Positions 1 through 10,800 of a DNA stretch of 64,000 bases are shown piece by piece. The translations under genes were made by a program, and so were the position numbers. The notes beneath the pieces were generated by a model, which ran no database searches, was not told where the DNA came from, and saw only the letters and a program-made list of their open reading frames with translations. Position 1 is the stretch's first letter, and every line of letters begins with the position of its first letter. Source of the stretch: Tritrichomonas musculus (Eukaryota > Parabasalia > Tritrichomonadida > Tritrichomonadidae); NCBI GenBank assembly GCA_039105265.1, contig JAPFFF010000023.1, positions 620,001 to 684,000 of the forward strand. Reading direction: 5' to 3'.

Positions 1-1450
1 TTGAAAAAAGAAATTTAGAAATGGTTTATATTAAAAAATGAATATTCATAAATAAATCATCGAAATATTTTTGCATTCGTATTTGAAAAAATTTGATTGT
101 GTTTTTAATGAAAAAAAAAAAAGAGAAAATAAAGGCTTGAACCTATTTGGTAAAAAAAATCGCCCTAAAATCCATTTTATACCAAGAAACTAATTGTATT
201 GGTTGGCTTTTAACACAAAATATTAAAATTAATAAAATCGATATTATCATATTTATTCTCTTGAAAATTAGTTAAAAATTTATGGGTGTCATATTATATA
301 TTCATTTCACAATATATATATATATTACTTTTTTATGAATTCTACATATATATATGAATATATTATATTAATTCTTATTATTTAAATTTAATGGAAAAAC
401 ATTTATTACTCATGAGTAAAAGCTCATTTTCGCTTGTAAAATCAAAAATTTATTATAAATGAAATTTGATGTAAAAATGCTTTTTTTTTTGGCAAAAATG
501 ATGAGATTAAAAAATCAAATACTTCCTGTTTTTGTTTTTTTGACTTTTTTTTTAATATTTGTGCCTGAACTTTCATTTTTTTCTCTAAAACCGCTTTCGC
601 CTCACACTTTAGTTAATTCGTAGCATCAAAAACCGTTTTCGTGAAAAATTTTTTTTCATAAAATTTTGATTTTTTTTTCTGCGCGATAAAATTTTTTCAT
701 GAATTTTTCTATATTTTTATTGAAAATTTGAATGGAAATAAAGAATTTTTATTTTTTTCTCGTGTAAAAATGAAAATTTTCTCGTGCTAGGACTATATCT
801 TAAAAAATATATGTTTTTTAAAGAAAAAAATTAATTAATGATTTGGCTGTTTTTAAATAAAGATCAAAATTTATAATTGAATGTACATAAAAGAACAGAG
901 TAAATATTTTGAAAAAGGATAATAATGAAAAAAATTTGATTTTTACGATTTAAATCAGTTGTATATGCAAAATTCATATGATTTAGATTGTATTGTTTAA
1001 AATGATTAATGAAAATATTGGTTAAATAAAATTTTAGTTTCTAAATTCGAAATGATCATAATTATTTTTACATAATTCATCTATGAAAACATAAATAAAA
1101 TAGAAAATTCTTATCAAACATTGAATTATAAAGTATATTATTGATATACTCGATTTTGTTCTTATTAATACTTATATTTGATAATAAGTTATTTGCATCT
1201 ATTTTTAATTGTTTGCTCATATCATTTGAAGTTAATATTATTTTTTAAAAAATATTGTCCTCGAAAATGTTTTATAGATGCAAAAATTAGCTTTTTTACA
1301 AATATTTTATTATTTGAGAATTTTAAGATATTCACAAAAAGTTTGTTGTCCGCAAATTTTCAATAAACGTTCAACAAACGATTTTTGATTTGTGGATAGG
1401 TCTAATATATAGAATTTTTTCAAAACTTCTTTTAAATTTTGAATGATATT
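1..1450. other. AT-rich spacer, no gene seen
   Basis: This stretch is dominated by A/T runs and short homopolymers. The only longer open frame, near 1178-1366 on the plus strand, encodes a Phe/Leu/Lys/Ile-rich peptide of the kind random AT-rich DNA gives, so I do not call it. Between about 590 and 790 there are short imperfect repeats of a T-rich phrase containing TCGTGAAAAATTTT. No RNA gene or transposon end was recognised. Confidence 0.6.
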
Positions 1451-1476
1451 GAAATTTTGTTTACTTTCATTATTGG

Positions 1477-1966
1477 ATCAGGCAATTCAGCAAACCAAAA
1501 TCAAATTCATTATAATTCCTTATATCAAGATGATAATTATGATAAATCTGATCATTCTACTCGATCCTGAAAACAAACAATTATGATTAAAGATAATCAA
1601 AAATTATGTGGCGATCAAGATTAATACTCCGACAAATCCTTAAACCAAGATGATAATTATGATAAATCAGATCATTCTACTCGATCCCAAAACCAAACAA
1701 CTAAGATCGAAGATAATCAATACAGAATTTACAACAAGCAAATCATATTTGTCAAATTTATTTTTCATCAACTTTAAATCAAGCTCCAATTTCACCATCA
1801 ATTAGCAGCATAGATACTTTTAATCAAGTGAATCAGATGAATAATTCACCACCAATTTGAACTTGAAAGTATCATAGAATATTTAAGAAATAATGAAAAT
1901 GAAGAAGAATATGTAGAATTTGAAGAAGAAGAAGAGGAAGAAGAATTTAATAATAAATATTTTTAA
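1477..1966 (+). pseudogene. decayed gene with duplicated 5' part and acidic C-terminal tail
   Basis: The plus strand keeps coding texture but is broken by stops and shifts. A phrase beginning AAGATGATAATTATGATAAA (reading QDDNYDKSDHSTRS) occurs twice, near 1527 and 1648, about 120 bp apart, so the original gene had an internal repeat. The last about 110 bp read open into a strongly acidic tail (EEYVEFEEEEEEEEF) ending in TAA near 1964-1966. Polar, Asn/Gln/Asp-rich composition suggests a low-complexity protein; no family is recognisable. The next gene starts about 130 bp downstream. I see it as a host gene remnant, not a transposon. Confidence 0.4.
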
Positions 1967-2013
1967 ATCTTTTTTATGATTTTCATTAATTTCTTTCAAA
2001 ATAATAATAAAAA

Positions 2014-2090
2014 CACTCCGAGGCAGGGAATCGAACCCCAGCCCTGTCTAATAAAGCAAATCATTTCTAACAGTATTTCCTGGTATTTTG
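2014..2090 (-). other. tRNA-like fragment (T-arm with perfect B box)
   Basis: On the minus strand the stretch at 2017-2040 carries GGTTCGATTCC, a perfect RNA polymerase III B box, inside a T-arm-like fold, followed by CCTCGGA, which would be the 3' half of an acceptor stem. The matching 5' acceptor half (TCCGAGG) is not found 70-90 bases upstream. No convincing D-arm or anticodon stem can be folded from the intervening bases. It is either a tRNA remnant or a solitary TFIIIC-type box. It lies directly in front of the BspA-like gene that starts at 2096. Confidence 0.3.
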
Positions 2091-2095
2091 CCTAG

Positions 2096-3697
2096 ATGGA
2101 AATAAATCATGATGGGTTGCTTTATTTGCTAAACGAAAAAGATTTTACTGCTGAAGTAAGTTCTTCATTGGAAGCCTTAGGACATAATATAGTTATTCCA
2201 AACTCAATTAGTTATCATTCACAAGAGTTTTATATCACAAAACTCGGTTGCAATTCATTTGCCTCAAATCATTCAATCAATTTATTGAGTCTTTATGATG
2301 ATTCAAAATTAAAAATGATATGTCAAGATGCATTTCATAATTCATCAATATCAACTCTCAAAATTCCTGCAAGTGTTGAAGATCTTAATGAAGGCTGGTG
2401 TAATTCTACTATGAAATTAAATCATATTTCAATATCTGAAAAAAATAAACGCTACAAGGTTATCGATAACAAAGTAATCATAGGGAAATCTGATTTAAAC
2501 GATGACAATTATGACAATCTTATTTTCGCCTGTCGAGATATAATTAACTGTACTGTTCCTTCATATATTAAACACATCACCTCATATTCATTCAAAGAAT
2601 GCCAAAGACTCAACTCAATTATATTTCCAGATAATTCAGAATTACTTTCGATTGGTAAAGAGTCATTTTACATGTCGTCGATTGCTCAAATTTCCATTCC
2701 AGATCAAGTTACAAAAATCAGCAAAAGCACTTTTGCGTTATGCCGTAATTTGAAAAAAGTGACATTTTCAAAAAGTTACAAACTGGAGAAAATTGAAGAA
2801 GGCGCATTCTTGTTTACATCCATTGAAGAAATTACGATTCCCTCTCATGTAAAAATAATTGAAAGTCGAGCTTTTTCTCGTTGTCGTAAACTTCAATCAT
2901 TTCAATTTTCAGAAGGCTCAGAAATCCGTCAATTTGAGTCAGCCACTTTTTACGACTCATCGTTACAAAATTTATACATTCCATCAAATGTCTATTTGCT
3001 AAAGGAAGGTTGGTGTGCTTCATTGATGAAGTTAACAAATATTTTTTTGTCCCCTGAAAATGAAAATTTCACGTATTTGAATGAAAAAGTGATTCTTGGC
3101 AAGACAGATTTGACAACAAACAACTTCGACGTTCTTGTCCGTGCATGCAGTGATATAGAAGAAGTTGTTGTTCCATCTTACATCAAACAAATCGATTCAT
3201 GCGCCTTTCATATGTGTCAAAAATTGAAAAAAATTGAATTCGATAAAAATTCACAGTTGGTTTCAATCGGATCAAAAACTTTTGCTGATTCTTCAATTGA
3301 TAAAATAGTTGTTCCTTGCAGTGTGGAGATCATTGGTGCTGGCGCTTTCTTTGGCTGTTCGAAATTGAAAAGGGTTGAATTTGAAGAGAATTCTAAGTTG
3401 GATCTCATAGACCAAATGGCACTCGCTTACTGCCCTGTCGATGGGATTGTTGTGCCTGCACAAGTGAAAAATGTTCAAGATGATGCGTTTATTTGTTGTG
3501 GAAACCTTAAATCAATTGAATTCTTAGGTAATCCTGATGTTAAGCTTGGAAAAATGATCGACACTCTAAAAAACATCGAGTTGATCTCTTTTCCTAATTC
3601 GACAGAAATTTTCGTTGGCGAGTTTAAGAAAGCCTCAAAGACCGATTTCAGACTCTTTACATGCGCTGGAACCAAAATTAAAAAAGAAAACAAATAA
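2096..3697 (+). CDS. BspA-type leucine-rich repeat protein (LRR_5 family)
   Basis: 533-residue protein built almost entirely of about 23-residue LRR_5 repeats with the usual pattern of a predicted strand, IP..V..I...AF..C..L. Such proteins are expanded in trichomonads and many act at the cell surface, but this one shows no signal peptide and no membrane segment, so its location is open. The sequence has an internal duplication: a module with a GWC.S.MKL phrase, a GK(S/T)DL phrase and a VPSYIK phrase appears at about residues 100-170 and again at about 300-365. The ATG at 2096 is the first in frame and follows the tRNA-like fragment closely. It converges on another BspA-like gene 158 bp downstream, which has the same fold but a clearly different sequence. 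Family call is firm; specific role unknown. Confidence 0.85.
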   Translation: MEINHDGLLYLLNEKDFTAEVSSSLEALGHNIVIPNSISYHSQEFYITKLGCNSFASNHSINLLSLYDDSKLKMICQDAFHNSSISTLKIPASVEDLNEGWCNSTMKLNHISISEKNKRYKVIDNKVIIGKSDLNDDNYDNLIFACRDIINCTVPSYIKHITSYSFKECQRLNSIIFPDNSELLSIGKESFYMSSIAQISIPDQVTKISKSTFALCRNLKKVTFSKSYKLEKIEEGAFLFTSIEEITIPSHVKIIESRAFSRCRKLQSFQFSEGSEIRQFESATFYDSSLQNLYIPSNVYLLKEGWCASLMKLTNIFLSPENENFTYLNEKVILGKTDLTTNNFDVLVRACSDIEEVVVPSYIKQIDSCAFHMCQKLKKIEFDKNSQLVSIGSKTFADSSIDKIVVPCSVEIIGAGAFFGCSKLKRVEFEENSKLDLIDQMALAYCPVDGIVVPAQVKNVQDDAFICCGNLKSIEFLGNPDVKLGKMIDTLKNIELISFPNSTEIFVGEFKKASKTDFRLFTCAGTKIKKENK

Positions 3698-3855
3698 TTT
3701 TAACTATATATCTAATGGAAAATTATTTCGGGCTTAAAAATAAAATTGTTTTCTATATTTAAATTTGCTTTGTTAAAACTTTTTGAATAAAGAGAAATTG
3801 AATTATAAGATAAGTTTTTATCAGACTTTTTTTTTAAAAAAAAATATAGTATTTT

Positions 3856-5133
3856 TTAAAGGTTTCTTTTATATATTTTTGAATGTGGAAAAGTAAAGAA
3901 TGAGAATTCATTTGACACATTATGAAATGCTTCTTTATTCATTTCAATTTTGGCAGCATTCGGACACGAAAACACAATAAGACTGATTGAATTGCAGAAT
4001 GACATGTAGTCTAATTTTATTTCATTGCCAAGCAACTCAACAGTCCTCAGGTGGACGCATTCCCTAAACGCATTTTTGTCAATGGATTTGACTCTTTTTG
4101 GACAAACAACTCTACTCAATGAAGTTTCAATGAATGAGCTAGAACCGATTTTTTCCAATAATGAATCATCTGAAATTATAATTTCTTTCAGTTTCTTGCA
4201 CTGTGAAAAAGCTTTAGATTCAATTAATTTAACTTTTGAAGGAATCGTGATTTTCACAATATCTAAGCCTGCAAATGAATCAGAACCAATTGTTTGAAGT
4301 TCTGAATTGGGATAAAAGTCAACAACTTTAAGTGAATCACATAGAGAAAATGAAAAATTTTCAATTGATGAAACTTTTGAGGGGATTTTGATCGTTTTTA
4401 AGAAACATAAAAAAAATGTGTATTTATTGATCTTCGTGAGTTTAGAATTCTCGGAAAATTCAACATTTTTAAGTCTTCTACAATGTGAAAAGGCAAAATT
4501 ATCAATTATTTCGACACTTAATGGAATTGATATATGATCGATTGAGCAATCTGAAAAAGCATAGCTTCCAATTGTTTCGAGTTGTGAATTAGGATGAAAT
4601 TCGATTGATATTAGTTTATCGCAGTGCGCAAAGGCGAAATCACAAATTTTCTTGATACTTTGTGGGACAACAATTTTGGAAATTGAAGTAAAATAAAAAG
4701 AATTTTTTGGTAACACTTGGAGTTTTGATTCAGGTAGAAAATCGACTTCTATGAGTTTTTTACATAAATTGAAAACATATTCACCCATTTCAATAACACT
4801 TGGTGGGATAATTATTTTCGATAATGAGGAATTAGCAAATGCTGATTTTCCAATGATTTGAAGTTGTGAATCATTTGTAAATGTAATTGATTTAATATTT
4901 TGATTATTTAAAAACGAGTTTTCTCTAATTAATGAAAATGGATAATTTTTATTATTTAGTTCAACGGAAGGGGGAATTAACAAGTCACTTATAATATCTG
5001 GCGACTCTATTATTTTAACGGTAGAATTCGATTTATCTATTTTGACTTTAAGGCCTTTGAGACTCATGCAAAATACCAAATTCTGACACTGGAAATTTTC
5101 ATTGAAAATTTTCAACTTTTTATCTTTCAACAT
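3856..5133 (-). CDS. BspA-type leucine-rich repeat protein (LRR_5 family)
   Basis: 425-residue minus-strand protein of about 14 LRR_5 repeats, each about 23 residues with the IP.SV..I...AF..C..L pattern. The N-terminal 60 residues form a cap-like lead-in that also occurs in the neighbouring family members (phrases such as KIDKSNSTVKI, then IPPSVELNNKNYPF). There is no clear signal peptide or transmembrane helix. The annotated start is the longest ATG; an in-frame Met at residue 24 (MSLKGLK) would also give a whole repeat domain and cannot be excluded. It is arranged convergently with the BspA-like gene ending at 3697. Role in adhesion or host contact is only inferred from the family. Confidence 0.85.
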   Translation of the reverse strand: MLKDKKLKIFNENFQCQNLVFCMSLKGLKVKIDKSNSTVKIIESPDIISDLLIPPSVELNNKNYPFSLIRENSFLNNQNIKSITFTNDSQLQIIGKSAFANSSLSKIIIPPSVIEMGEYVFNLCKKLIEVDFLPESKLQVLPKNSFYFTSISKIVVPQSIKKICDFAFAHCDKLISIEFHPNSQLETIGSYAFSDCSIDHISIPLSVEIIDNFAFSHCRRLKNVEFSENSKLTKINKYTFFLCFLKTIKIPSKVSSIENFSFSLCDSLKVVDFYPNSELQTIGSDSFAGLDIVKITIPSKVKLIESKAFSQCKKLKEIIISDDSLLEKIGSSSFIETSLSRVVCPKRVKSIDKNAFRECVHLRTVELLGNEIKLDYMSFCNSISLIVFSCPNAAKIEMNKEAFHNVSNEFSFFTFPHSKIYKRNL

Positions 5134-5529
5134 GAAAAGTTATTTCAATTTTAGTAAAATAAATTCAGTTTCAACAAAAATAATAAATATTAACGATTTA
5201 TCCAATATGGGAAAATTAAAAATATTTAATTGAACGTGGAATGATAACACACAATTATACACTATATCTATTGATGTTTATTAATAATTTATCATCATTT
5301 CATCATTTGTAGGTGAAATTTGTAGAAGACAGAAAATGGAAACTTTAATAAAATCCCCAAACAAATGTTTGCACCATCAATATTATTTTTTATGAACCAT
5401 TTTGCTTTATAAAAAATGTTTTACCAACAAATTTGATATTATTAAAATTCAAAATCATAGATTTTCATCGTGCATTCAAATGTCAGATAGACGTTCAGAA
5501 AATACAAACTTTTTCAGAAAGCTATTTCA
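5134..5529. other. intergenic, nothing recognised
   Basis: AT-rich spacer between the divergent BspA-like gene and the kinase pseudogene. A start codon and short open frame exist around 5402, but the peptide has no kinase features before about 5550. No repeat or RNA gene seen. Confidence 0.5.
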
Positions 5530-5544
5530 ATTTACAATTTACTT

Positions 5545-6695
5545 TTTTATTGTCCCTATTTCGAATTTACGCAAACGAAACTTGGTGAAGGCGATTATGG
5601 GCCTGTATATATTGCCAATAATTTGAAAGATAACCAAAAATATGCAGTAAAAATTATTAATCTTCCAGAACCATTTAATGGCCACCAACAAATGCTTCTT
5701 ATGAAAGAAACCATAAATGCTCAAAAAAGCAAACATCCTTTGATTGCTAATTTTTACGGAATCAATTATCAATCATTATTAGATCCATCCAAACTCAATC
5801 CGACAATTATTACCGAATATCTGCCAAATGGTTCATTAAAGTCAATATTTAACAACGAATCCCAAATTGACTTAACTCCAACCAAAAAATGCATTTTATG
5901 ACTCGGCATTACAAATTCAATGAGCTATTTGCACAAAAACGGTTTTCTTCATCTTAATTTAAAGCCAGAAAACATTGTTTTTGATGCCAATGAACTTCCA
6001 AAAATAACCGATTTTTGTCTATCTCAATGTTTCCCACAACTTTTCTCTCAAATTTTTTCTGAAGAAAATAAAACGGTTGACAATTTAATTTACATGGCTC
6101 CAGAAATGATTGAAAATTGTGAAAATTACAGTAAAAGTACAGACGTTTATTCATTTGCCATGTTGGCTTATCAAATTGTTACCGATAAAAAACCGTTTTT
6201 AAGAAAAAGAAACCAAATTCATTGAATGTTGATTCTTTGATAAAAGACGTTAAATCAGGAGTCAGACCCAAATTCAAAAAGTACAAAAATTCAAAGATGA
6301 AAGAATTGATTTCACAATGCTGGTCACAGGATCCAAAAGAAAGACCGTCATTTGATTCAATATTTGAAAAGTTATCAACTGATTTTTCTTATTTTGATGA
6401 CGAAATCAATGAAAGCGAAGTTAACAAATTCCTTGAAATGCTAAAAGGAAATAATAATAATATTGATGATGACTTAACTGATGAACAACAGAAAAAGATG
6501 CTTGACAGTTATGCTGAAATTGTCAATTCATTTATTAATTCAAGTGAAAATGTTTATGATATTTACATTAACTTCAAATCTATTGTAAATTTCGCATGCG
6601 AATCAGGTAATCTTAAACTTGTAAAATATATTATTTCACTCGATCAAATAGACTTAACAGCATCAAACATTTACATATTTTTTCAATTAATTACG
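5545..6695 (+). pseudogene. Ser/Thr kinase-ankyrin family pseudogene
   Basis: The plus strand encodes a recognisable protein kinase domain spread over three frames: a Gly-rich loop reading GEGDYGPVY near 5586, VAIK-type YAVKII near 5642, HLNLKPEN near 5950, DFC in place of DFG near 6011, APE near 6100 and an RPSF-type subdomain XI near 6345. At least one in-frame stop (about 5899) and one frame change (about 6200-6225) break it. The catalytic Asp of HRD is Asn and the DFG Gly is Cys, so even the parent copy may have been a pseudokinase. After the kinase comes a conserved ESEVNKFLEML helix and the start of an ankyrin-type segment, after which homology stops abruptly at about 6690, where an oppositely oriented kinase fragment begins. 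Host gene family, same as the kinase part of 55125-58331. Confidence 0.75.
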
Positions 6696-7033
6696 TTTGA
6701 TCTTGATTCAATTACTTGGTATAATGTTTCGCTTTTAGGCATATCTGTAATAACAACTGGATGTGCATTTTTCTTAAAATCATGTGGGCTATTGCCTTTA
6801 TATTTCATGATTGAAGGATGATTGAACTTCGATATAAAAGAAAAATCATTAGAAAATTCAGCGAGCTTTTCTTTAGTGTATTCTTTAATATCTTTTTTGA
6901 AGATATTTGCGATATACTTACAACTTGTCTCTTTATTAATAATTTCACAGGTGCTGAAATCAGGATCTTCTTTTATTTGAGTTTTCTTTTTAAAGTTTTC
7001 TAAATTTATAAAATCATCTTGGTTGGAAGACAT
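6683..7033 (-). pseudogene. N-terminal fragment of a Ser/Thr kinase-family gene
   Basis: 116 residues open on the minus strand from an ATG at 7033. The sequence matches the N-lobe of the local kinase family by eye: a lead-in of the DDFINLENF kind, then a degraded ATP-loop region, then FISKFNHPSIMKYKGNSP and VVITDMPKSETLYQVIE, equivalent to the FNHPSIL.FYGYSP and ILTEF.P.G.L segments of 58331-55125. The Gly-rich loop and VAIK Lys are not recognisable. The fragment ends at about 6683, exactly where the plus-strand kinase pseudogene also loses homology, so both were probably truncated by one rearrangement joining them tail to tail. Confidence 0.6.
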
Positions 7034-7877
7034 TTTTGATGCTGACTAAAAATATGAATTCAATTTTTTTGAGAGGTTAATTGTGATTAGATTCAGAATA
7101 TATGTTTTTTTTGAATAGATATTTGGTAAGGCTAACTATCATATTTATACAAATATGCTTGTTAAGTCTCGATTTTCGATTCCGATAATTGATCCATTTT
7201 TCTGATATCAATATCAAATCAACAGTTTTATCTCTTATATAAATAATGAATAAAAATAAAAGATTGATTATCAATATTGATATAAAAATTTTATAACGTA
7301 TAACGTATCAAAAAATTTGAGCATCTGCGTGATGAATATGAAACTAAAATATCAAATGAGGCGTGATGAACATTTTACAATTTATTGTTGCTGTAAACTT
7401 AGATGTATGAAGCTCAACTTGAACAGATAGATATTTAAATGAAGAAGAAGAAAAATTAATGAAGAATCATGTTGAACTATTAGTTGAAACCTATATATCT
7501 ATTTTTTGTTCATCCGAAACAATCTTTTTTTGATCTATTCTAGTATAGTAAGCATTTTCTGAGGAATTTAAAAAGTTATCATCCTCTAAAAAAAAAAAAA
7601 AAAAAAAACTAAATAATCAGATTTAAAAGATCTTTTTACCGATTCTTACAACAAGCCGATAGGTCTCAGCTAGGATCAAACCACCGCTAAGTTGTATATA
7701 GCTTTAGTTAAACTTTCTTATATATAAAAAGTTTTTTTTTTTTTTTATTCATCATTTTTATATAATTGTGCATTGTAAAAAAATCATTAATTTTTTTTAT
7801 TAAGGTATGTTTTATAAAATTATTAAGTTATGTTCGTTAAATTAATATAATGAATGATGTAAAACTACTGAATTATT
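7034..7877. other. intergenic spacer with poly-A tract
   Basis: About 840 bp without a gene. It contains a 21-base A run at 7588-7608 and a long T run near 7730-7746. Around 7655-7705 a stretch on the minus strand resembles a T-arm (GGTTTGATCC) but does not fold into a tRNA. Nothing else recognised. Confidence 0.6.
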
Positions 7878-10800
7878 TTAATAATCATTGTCATCATAAT
7901 CAAAATCTTCTTCAGAAGATTCCTTTTTTGTAGCATTATTTGTATTTATAAAAGATTGTTCATGATCATTATTATTTAGATCTTCTTTCTTTTTTCCTGT
8001 TTCATTTTCAAGATTTTTAAATACATCAACTTCTTCATCGTCATCATCATAATCATAATCATAATCATAATCATGAAGAACATCATCACCTTCAAATATT
8101 CTGATTGTTGGTACTTCAATGAGTTGACTTTGCTTTTGAAGAATTTGAATAGAAGTTTTCAATTCATTTTTGTTTGAAAAACCTATAAATGTGTAGTATT
8201 CAAAATCTTTTTGTTGAACTTTGAATCCTCTTTGTAAATCTTTAATGTTTTCGATTTCAAATATTTTTGATTTACCACATTTTCTATAATTTTTGACTTC
8301 TAAATTTTTCTCCTTGAAATAAACGTAAAAAAGGTTTTCATCAGGAGAAAATAAAGGATCAGCTTTTTTAACATATGGATATTTATAAATTGCATTGTCG
8401 ATAGCAATTGATTTCTTCTCCAGCTTATCAATGTTATTATTCATTGTATTTTCATCAGAAAATCCAATGAATGTGTAAATATTTCTCGTTCCTGGATAGA
8501 AATGAAATCTTTGTATGTCAGATGCATTTCTAATTGAAAATAAATGTGTATAATAAATGTTTAATAAATGATAATTTGGCTGTTGTAGTTCGGCAAAGAA
8601 ACAATAAAATAAATTCTTTATTGGTACAAAAGTTCTTATTTTCAAACGACTGTTGGTGCATCTATTGAATTTTGGTAATTCAATTGAATTATCATTTGTA
8701 TTTATTTGCGGCTGTTTGCATTCAATTTTATAATAATAATTGTATCTTATATTCTTTACAAAATATTTAATAGATTTTTCTGGAACATCAAATCTCACAT
8801 AATGAAGAATGTCGCATTTTATCATATTTTTATCACTTTTACCAAGAAAGAATTTGGAGTCAATATATTTGAACATGTGATTCTCAGATGGAATAAAAAT
8901 GTCAAATAAACATTTGACCTGATTAAAGCATCCTTTTTCAATGAATTTCAATCCTAAAGGAATTGTGAGCTTTTTGATAGTTGCATTTTCAAAAGCAAAT
9001 TCCTTGAAAATAGTTATGCATGATTTTGGAGAAAATCCGATTGATTCAATTTTGCAATTGTAAAATGCATGCTTTTCTATTGAAGTCACTCTATATTGAT
9101 TTTTGTTATGTTCAACTGAATATGGAATAAGAATACTACCAGAAGCTTCAGGTGATTTTCCAACTGAACAAGTAAGATCTTTTTCATTAAATATGTAATT
9201 TATTTTTTCATTCAGATTTTTACTTTTGTATAGGATTGATCTATTTCTGGTTGAAAATTGAGGAATTATTAAATTTTTTATTCTAAATTTTGGCAAAACA
9301 ACATATTCAATGTTTGAATCAGGCAATTCACCCAAACATAAATCAATTATTGTTTCTATTGATTTGATGATTTTTGTAATCATTAAGAAATAGGCCTGCT
9401 TAAATTTCTTTTTAAAAATGACGAAGGGGAAATAGTCACCATGATTATATGTCCATTTATATATTGATATCAATTGGTTCAATATATTAATTACTCCATT
9501 AAGAGGTATTCTGTTTATTGTTATATCATAAATAATATTTGGTAAGAAATACGTTAAATATAAAATTTTTGAAAAAGATTGATCAATTAAGTCAATTGTC
9601 ATTTTTTCAGGAAATTCAATTAGTTCTGTATCTGTTAATTCATAGTCATAAACTATTTTTATATCTCTTTTTGGATTAAATATTTCATTTTTATATTCAT
9701 TTAATTCATCAATAGTTGATGATGTAATTCCTTTTGTTTCTGTCCATTTTAAAACTGATGTAATAATAAATCCATTTTTTCTATACTTTTCAATATTTTC
9801 TCTTTCAGCATTTATGCTCTTTTGATAATTATTTTCGTACGAAATAACATATTCACACTTTGTAATATCTTCCTTTTTGAATAAAGCATTAAAAACTGTT
9901 TCTTGTTGATTTTTGATTGAACTTAGTGGTATATTGGTTGAAATGAAAAAATTGAGACTTTTCAAAATATAGTATCGATTAGATATTAATTTGTCTAATG
10001 CCGAAATAAATGATTCAAAATTGATTTTTAATGAAGTGTTAGAATACTCTATAAATTCACTATTATTGGTGAATTGTGCAATAAGTGATACTGCTTTCTT
10101 TACAGAGCTTCTAAACATGATTGAATTAAAAGGGTATGTATTATCTATATTTGTTGAAATTATTGGGAAAAATGTTTCATGTCGATCTTTTATACGTGCC
10201 AATATATAAATATTTTTTCCTTGGTTAAATAATTCCTTTGGATCATCAATTGTAAAAATTTGTAAAGCATTTGATTGTGAAAAGCCTAAAACTTCAAAAA
10301 TAATCTGAGTATTAGGATCATATATAATTTCAGAAATATAACCATTTTTATATTGTATTTTCGGAACAGAATCATCTTTTGCATAATATGAAAAACAAAA
10401 TGGTGAAATCAATATCTGATTTTGCATTTGTTTAAATGCAAAATTTTCATTGATATTTTCAATTTTAACCATTGATTCAGAATCATTATTGTAATAATAA
10501 TACTCATTTAACATTCCATTGCATTCAATTCCTGACTTTCCAAAATTTATAAAATTAATTTTTATTTTTAAATCAACGATTTCTGTTATGTTTGAAATGG
10601 TTAAAGTTAACTTTCCTTCAAACTCATCCTGTTGAGAGATTGGCCCTTCATAAATAACATCAAAGAAATAAATTGCATATTGATAAGTTGATGAAACCAA
10701 ATATTTATTCTCATTTTTATTAAAATAGAAATGAACATAATTATTATTATATGAAAAATGTATATCATCCGAATTGATTGGCTCTTCAAAGTAATTTATA

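Noticed and set aside
1178-1366. 62-codon plus-strand frame
   Set aside because: Composition (Phe, Leu, Lys, Ile) is what AT-rich non-coding DNA gives; no family features.
7650-7710. Minus-strand tRNA-like stretch with GGTTTGATCC
   Set aside because: The bases on either side do not pair into a T-arm or acceptor stem and there is no anticodon arm.
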